NCBI RefSeq assembly: GCF_036227565.1
Contig: NZ_CP109460.1
Coordinates: 1,736,001 to 1,800,000 of the forward strand
Length of the DNA: 64,000 bases
Direction: 5' to 3'
Source of the DNA: Streptomyces sp. NBC_01454
Lineage (GTDB): Bacteria > Actinomycetota > Actinomycetes > Streptomycetales > Streptomycetaceae
This document shows, one piece after another, positions 60,274 to 64,000 of this stretch. Made by a program: the position numbers and the translations under genes. Below the pieces are notes generated by a model. The model did not search any database. It was given only the letters and a program-made list of their open reading frames with translations, and was not told where the DNA came from. Position 1 is the first letter of the stretch. Every line of letters begins with the position of its first letter.

Positions 60274-60291
60274 TCGAAGGCCGCTGGAGTG
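60274..60291. promoter_or_regulatory. SARP-type operator A (halogenase operon)
   Basis: TCGAAGG-CCGC-TGGAGTG, two heptamers with 11-bp period, 57 bp before the halogenase ATG and beside the end of the SARP gene. Same orientation relative to the gene as at 34581 and 51510. Confidence 0.65.
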
Positions 60292-60304
60292 GCGGTCGTG
60301 GCAA

Positions 60305-60335
60305 CGGCGGAGGGCCGGTGGGGCGCCCTCCGCCG
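60305..60335. terminator. Terminator of the SARP gene
   Basis: A perfect 11-bp stem (CGGCGGAGGGC / GCCCTCCGCCG) with a 9-nt loop, 9 bp after the SARP stop. It separates SARP transcription from the halogenase promoter. Confidence 0.7.
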
Positions 60336-60343
60336 GTGCGTGG

Positions 60344-62254
60344 TCAGGCCGAATGGGCGGGGGTACGGGCGAGTTCGAAGGTGGGCAGCACGCGGGCGCC
60401 GTCGTCGGGCGGCGCCGGGTAGGCGGTGTCCTCGGCCCGGTTGGTCAGGCTGGACGCCACGGTGCGGAACGGGGCCCTGATCGAGTAGAGGAACATCCCT
60501 CCGATGTCCTCGGCCTCCGCCAGCTGGAACTCCACCAGGTCCTCCAGGAGCAGTTCGGCCGCCGACTCGTCCACGCCGAGCAGTGCGGCCGCCCCGGCGA
60601 CCGACACACAGGACTCGGTGCTCGCGGCCACCAGGCGGAACGCGGCCTGTTCGGCACCGGACAGCAGGCGAAAGGAGCGCCCCACGCTGTCGGCTATGCG
60701 CGGCGCGTCACGGCCGGCCGGGGGTATGCGCCGCACATCGCCGTCGGCCAGGTGCAACAGCTTGCTGATCGGCCAGTGGGGGCGGCGCTGGAGGAGACTG
60801 GCGGCCGCCCGCAGGGCCAGCGGCAGGCCCCCCGAGAGTTTGACCAGCTCCCCCAGTGCCGCGAGGTCCGCCTGGAGGCGGTCGTCGCCCAGCACGTCGC
60901 TGAGCAGGCACTGGCAGATCTCGTCGGCCAGCGGGGCGGTGCGCGTGGTGATCACCACCGCGGGATGCGACAGCAGACGGCGGCTGGAGGCGATCATGGC
61001 CGATCCCGTACCCGGCAACAGGGCGTCGAGCTGGTGGGTTTCGACGACGTCGTCCAGGACCACCAGCAGCCGGCGCTGCGCCGTCCACGTACGGAAGGCG
61101 GCCTGCATCTCCTGCGGGGACGCCCCCCGAAGGGCCCGGCTCAGGCCCAGGGCGCGCAGGAAGTCGGCGAGGACCTCGTCGGTCGGCACCAGCGAACCGT
61201 CGTCCCGCTGGAGCCGGGCGAAGAGCACGCCGTCGGGGTACGCGTCCCGTACCCGGTGGGCGGCGTGGACGGCGAACACCGATTTGCCGGAGCCCGGCGG
61301 GCCGACGGCCAGGGCGACGACCGAGGTGGGCCGGCGTCCGGTGTCGGTCAGGGTGCGCCGCACCGCCTCGAGCGCGTCCTCCCTGCCGACCAAGTGATCG
61401 GTCTCCAGCGGCAGTTGGTTGGGCTGCTGGTGCTTGGCGGTGACCATCATCGTGCCGGTGGCGTCGGCCGGCGCGTCGAGGCAGGGGTCCGCGGTCAGCA
61501 TGGCCTGGTGGAGGCGCCGCAGCTCGGCGGACGGCTCCAGCCCGAGTTCGGAGGCGAGCACCGAGCGGGCCCGCTGGTAGGCCTGGAGCGCCTCCGCGCG
61601 CCGTCCCGCCCGGTAGAGGCCCAGCATGAGTTTCGCCTGGAATCCCTCGTGCGTGGGTTGTTGCGTGACCAAGGTGGTGAGTTCACCTATCAGGTCGATA
61701 TGACGGCCGAGTTGTAAGTCGGCCTCTAATCGGTGTCCGAGGGCTAGCTTCCGCAATTCTTCAAGGCGCACCATATGGGCGTGCAACAAGGGCCCGGGGC
61801 TCACCGCTCCGAATGCCCGCGAGGTCCACAGATCGAGCGCCTGCCGCAAGATGAGGGAAGCCCGCTCGAAATTCCCGGCCGCCAGCTGTTCACGTCCCAG
61901 TGCGGCCAGCCGCTCGAACTCCACGGCGTCCAGGGCACCGTCGGGAAGGGTGAGCATGTACCCACCGGGTGTCGTACGAAGCGTCACTTTCACGCCAGCC
62001 CCCGAGCCGTCGCCGGTCGCCTTCTCCGACCAGTTCAAGTGCTTGCGCAACTGGTAGATGTAGGTCTGGAGGGTCGTGACAGCACTCAGGGGAGGCCTGT
62101 CGTCCCAGAGTTCCTCGATGAGCTGATCGGTGTGCACCGCACGGTTCGCCTCCACCGCGAGGAGCGCGAACACCCGGCGTAACTTGGGGGCGGCGGGGGT
62201 CACCTTCACCCCGGACCGCAGAACCTCGAACTCCCCTAGCACCTTGACATGCAT
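60344..62254 (-). CDS. SARP-family activator with NB-ARC ATPase domain
   Basis: A 636-residue Streptomyces antibiotic regulatory protein. An OmpR-type DNA-binding domain (residues about 1-95: LGEFEVLRSG, LLAVEANRAVHTDQLIEELWDD, TLQTYIYQLRKHL) and a BTAD helical domain (about 100-250, LGREQLAAGNFERASLILRQALDLW) are followed by an NB-ARC ATPase with Walker A GPPGSGKSVF near 316. It lacks the C-terminal TPR array of AfsR. Codons 176 and 180 are TTA. It is the probable pathway activator acting on the four 7-4-7 repeats. ATG 62254 has GGGAG. Confidence 0.92.
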   Translation of the reverse strand: MHVKVLGEFEVLRSGVKVTPAAPKLRRVFALLAVEANRAVHTDQLIEELWDDRPPLSAVTTLQTYIYQLRKHLNWSEKATGDGSGAGVKVTLRTTPGGYMLTLPDGALDAVEFERLAALGREQLAAGNFERASLILRQALDLWTSRAFGAVSPGPLLHAHMVRLEELRKLALGHRLEADLQLGRHIDLIGELTTLVTQQPTHEGFQAKLMLGLYRAGRRAEALQAYQRARSVLASELGLEPSAELRRLHQAMLTADPCLDAPADATGTMMVTAKHQQPNQLPLETDHLVGREDALEAVRRTLTDTGRRPTSVVALAVGPPGSGKSVFAVHAAHRVRDAYPDGVLFARLQRDDGSLVPTDEVLADFLRALGLSRALRGASPQEMQAAFRTWTAQRRLLVVLDDVVETHQLDALLPGTGSAMIASSRRLLSHPAVVITTRTAPLADEICQCLLSDVLGDDRLQADLAALGELVKLSGGLPLALRAAASLLQRRPHWPISKLLHLADGDVRRIPPAGRDAPRIADSVGRSFRLLSGAEQAAFRLVAASTESCVSVAGAAALLGVDESAAELLLEDLVEFQLAEAEDIGGMFLYSIRAPFRTVASSLTNRAEDTAYPAPPDDGARVLPTFELARTPAHSA

Positions 62255-62303
62255 CAAGCTCCCCCTTGTTGGATCAAGCCGGTGACGAAACGGATTCGCG
62301 ACC

Positions 62304-62325
62304 GATCGCGACATCCGTCGCGATC
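62304..62325. promoter_or_regulatory. Perfect palindrome upstream of the SARP gene
   Basis: GATCGCGAC-atcc-GTCGCGATC, 9-bp perfect arms, 50 bp upstream of the SARP ATG within a 422-bp intergenic region (62255-62676). It is either an operator controlling SARP expression or a 5'-UTR hairpin. The rest of the spacer, about 62380-62500, is less GC-rich and should hold the SARP promoter; no -10/-35 can be fixed with confidence. Confidence 0.45.
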
Positions 62326-62564
62326 AGCCCCTGGCGCGATCGAGAGTGAGTGCTGCCGGCACCCTCCCAGCCTCGGTTGATGTCCAACCAGACCCTCGGA
62401 TGCATCCCGCTAGAAAGACAGGGACCTGTTTAACGGCACGACATCGAATTCCGCTAGAGCATCGCTGAGCAGCGCGTCGCAAATTGGTCGAGTCTTTTTG
62501 TGAACGGCCGGTCCGGCGCGGAAATCGCCTGGTGACTGCGGTGGTCCCGCCGGGCGGATCAGCC

Positions 62565-62593
62565 TTGATAGTCGCCGGGTCGACTAGTAGTCT
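62565..62593 (+). promoter_or_regulatory. Promoter of the right-end SDR with padR-like operator
   Basis: TTGATA and TAGTCT are 17 bp apart. The spacer carries TAGTCGCC...ACTAGTA (62569-62589), the same arrangement as in the padR promoter, and a further palindromic element GACTAGTAGTC overlaps the -10. The transcript leader to the ATG at 62677 is about 75 nt. Confidence 0.65.
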
Positions 62594-62676
62594 GACGACT
62601 ATTCACATCCAGCGGGCCGGTCTCGGCTCGCGTTCGTCATCGGCGCAACAGCGCCGACGGGTCGAGGGGTTACCGA

Positions 62677-63444
62677 ATGGATCTGGGACTCACGGACAAG
62701 CGGGTGCTGATCACGGGGGGCACGAGGGGCATCGGCCGCGCGACCGCGCTGTTGTACGCGCAGGAGGGCGCCCGGGTGGCCATCACGTACAACTCCTCGG
62801 CGGACGCCGCACACAAACTCGTCGAGGAACTGGGCGGCCCGGACCGGGCGATGGCCGTTCCCTACGAACTGCGCGATCCGGCGTCGATCGTCTCCGCCGT
62901 CGACACGGTGCGCGAGGCGTTCGGCGGCATCGACGTCCTGGTGGCCAACGCCCTCTGGTTCACCTGGGGCGACCCGGGCGAGGACGACGCCTTCGAGGAC
63001 CTCGACCCGGAGAAGTGGACGCGGCGCTTCCGGGCCAACACCGAAGGGCACATGCTGACGGCCCAGCGGGTCGTCAAGGACATGCGGGCGAACGGATGGG
63101 GGCGGGTGGTCCTGCTCTCCTCGATCACCGCGCAGTACGGCATGTGGCGCTCGGAGATCTACAGCAGTTCCAAGGCGGCACTGCACGGCTTCGCCAAGGG
63201 CCTGATGTGGAGTCAGCACGGCGTGCTGGTCAACGTCGTCGCTCCCGGCGCGACCAGGACCGAGTTCATGGAGCAGCTGCTGGAGGACCCGGACACCCGG
63301 GACATGGTGGAGAAGGAGATCGAGCGGACCCCCAGCGGACGGATCAGCGAGCCCGAGGACATCGCCAAGCTGATCCTCTTCCTCGGCTCGGGGGCCAACG
63401 GCAACATCAACGGCGAGATCATCCACACCGCCGGCGGGCGCTGA
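62677..63444 (+). CDS. Short-chain dehydrogenase/reductase under the padR-like promoter
   Basis: A 255-residue classical [43 protein letters not shown] in place of the usual NNAG, Ser in LLSSITAQYGMW and Tyr/Lys in IYSSSKAALHG, ending INGEIIHTAGGR. The loss of the NNAG motif (VANA) is unusual but occurs in polyketide reductases. Its promoter shares the operator of padR 36 kb away, so it is likely part of the same pathway. It ends at a strong bidirectional hairpin. Confidence 0.87.
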   Translation: MDLGLTDKRVLITGGTRGIGRATALLYAQEGARVAITYNSSADAAHKLVEELGGPDRAMAVPYELRDPASIVSAVDTVREAFGGIDVLVANALWFTWGDPGEDDAFEDLDPEKWTRRFRANTEGHMLTAQRVVKDMRANGWGRVVLLSSITAQYGMWRSEIYSSSKAALHGFAKGLMWSQHGVLVNVVAPGATRTEFMEQLLEDPDTRDMVEKEIERTPSGRISEPEDIAKLILFLGSGANGNINGEIIHTAGGR

Positions 63445-63453
63445 CCCACGCAG

Positions 63454-63487
63454 CGAGCCGGGGGACGCGGTGGCGTCCCCCGGCTCG
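63454..63487. terminator. Bidirectional terminator between SDR and methyltransferase
   Basis: A perfect 15-bp stem (CGAGCCGGGGGACGC / GCGTCCCCCGGCTCG) with a GGTG loop between convergent genes. Confidence 0.82.
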
Positions 63488-63507
63488 GGCCCTGCGGTGT
63501 GCCGGTC

Positions 63508-64000
63508 TCAGGCGACGGCCCGGAAGAGGGCGACGTTCCCCCTCACCACGACCCGGGAGCACGCGAAGTGCTCACCGAGCGCACGGGCGAGACCGTCCGG
63601 ACCGTCGCCCTGGTTCTGGAAGTTGCCGCGCCGGTGCTGCTCCACGAGCAGCCGCCGGGTCAGCGCGTTCATCCGCACCCCCTCGGCGAGCACCGTCGAC
63701 CCGAACAGCGTGCCACCCGGCCGCAGGACCCTGGCCACCTCCGCGAAGGACGTGCCCTTGGCCTCCCAGCCGCCGGGGACGGTGTGCAGTACCAGGCTCA
63801 TGGCGACCGAGTCGAATTCACCGTCCGGCAGTGGCAGGGGTTCGAGCAGGTTGGCCCGGCAGGTCCGGGGACGGTAGCGGGCCAGGCGGTGCGCCGACAT
63901 CTCCAGACACTCCTGGCTGAGGTCGAGCAGGGTGATCTCGGGCGGCGGCCCGGTGAAGCCGCAGCGGTCCAGGAAGTATCCGGTCCCCGGTCCGATGTCG
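63508..64000 (-). CDS. Class I SAM-dependent methyltransferase, N-terminus beyond the window
   Basis: The C-terminal 163 residues of a small class I methyltransferase. SAM motif I is DIGPGTGYFLDRCGF at the window edge, followed by EITLLDLSQECLEMSAHRL and FDSVAMSLVLHTVPGG...FAEVARVLRPGGTLFGSTV (motif post-II/III), as in UbiE/Methyltransf_11 proteins. The frame stays open to base 64000, so the start lies outside. An internal ATG at 63900 is not a plausible start because it would remove the SAM site. It may be cluster-related (C- or O-methylation) or the first gene beyond the cluster. Confidence 0.82.
   Translation of the reverse strand, partial: DIGPGTGYFLDRCGFTGPPPEITLLDLSQECLEMSAHRLARYRPRTCRANLLEPLPLPDGEFDSVAMSLVLHTVPGGWEAKGTSFAEVARVLRPGGTLFGSTVLAEGVRMNALTRRLLVEQHRRGNFQNQGDGPDGLARALGEHFACSRVVVRGNVALFRAVA

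Noticed and set aside
1..64000. CRISPR arrays, tRNA/rRNA genes, insertion sequences or phage genes
   Set aside because: No regularly spaced repeats, no tRNA cloverleaf-like or rRNA segments and no transposase or integrase motifs were recognised in the reading.

Overview
The window is chromosomal DNA from a high-GC actinomycete, almost certainly a Streptomyces. The signs are GC-rich third codon positions, GTG starts, GTGA/ATGA-coupled operons, rare TTA leucine codons in regulators, and typical Streptomyces families (class F sortase, SARP, AidB-like acyl-CoA dehydrogenase, SchA/CurD cyclases).

Positions 1-7862 are housekeeping and accessory genes: the 3' end of a PP2C-type phosphatase, a YihY/BrkB membrane protein, an acyl-CoA dehydrogenase, a degenerate adenylate-kinase-like protein, a GAF-domain regulator, a broken luciferase-like monooxygenase gene, a class F sortase and a GNAT acetyltransferase. 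Positions 7955-17750 are an assimilatory sulfur operon: a 27-residue leader peptide followed by two mutually exclusive hairpins, ferredoxin-sulfite reductase, a small zinc-ribbon protein, CysH, CysC, CysD, CysN, a sulfonate-type ABC transporter and a sirohydrochlorin chelatase that would help supply sirohaem. Positions 17773-23912 hold an alpha-glucosidase and a sugar ABC importer (no ATPase) divergent from a LacI regulator. A secreted beta-helix protein follows (24505-26043).

From about 26.3 kb to the end of the window lies a large aromatic (type II) polyketide gene cluster. Its core is KS-alpha, KS-beta, ACP, a monodomain aromatase, a TcmI-type cyclase, a cupin cyclase, two SchA/CurD-like proteins and two ketoreductases. 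Tailoring genes include three P450s with a [3Fe-4S] ferredoxin, three FAD monooxygenases, two small ABM oxygenases, two anthrone-oxygenase-like DUF1772 proteins, four methyltransferase-fold proteins (two with a changed catalytic-histidine position), a flavin-dependent halogenase, an asparagine-synthetase-type amidotransferase, an F420/LLM oxidoreductase, a beta-hydroxyacid-dehydrogenase-like enzyme, a glycosyltransferase and two TenA-like proteins lacking the catalytic cysteine. An MFS exporter, a PadR regulator and a SARP-NB-ARC activator complete it. The gene set resembles clusters for pentangular polyphenols and xanthones with an isoquinolone ring (lysolipin/xantholipin class), so a chlorinated, O-methylated, nitrogen-containing polycycle is the best guess. 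The exact product cannot be named from sequence.

Regulation is unusually readable. Four promoters inside the cluster carry the same 7-4-7 bp direct repeat (TCGAAGG-N4-TGGAGGG-like, 11-bp period) expected of SARP operators. The padR promoter and the promoter of the short-chain dehydrogenase 36 kb away share a second motif (TAGTCGCC...ACTAGTA) lying between -35 and -10. The SARP gene has two TTA codons and the FAD monooxygenase next to padR has one, which suggests bldA control. A short island at 41.2-42.5 kb (membrane protein plus a frameshifted ALF-repeat/polymorphic-toxin-like gene) interrupts the cluster and looks foreign to it.
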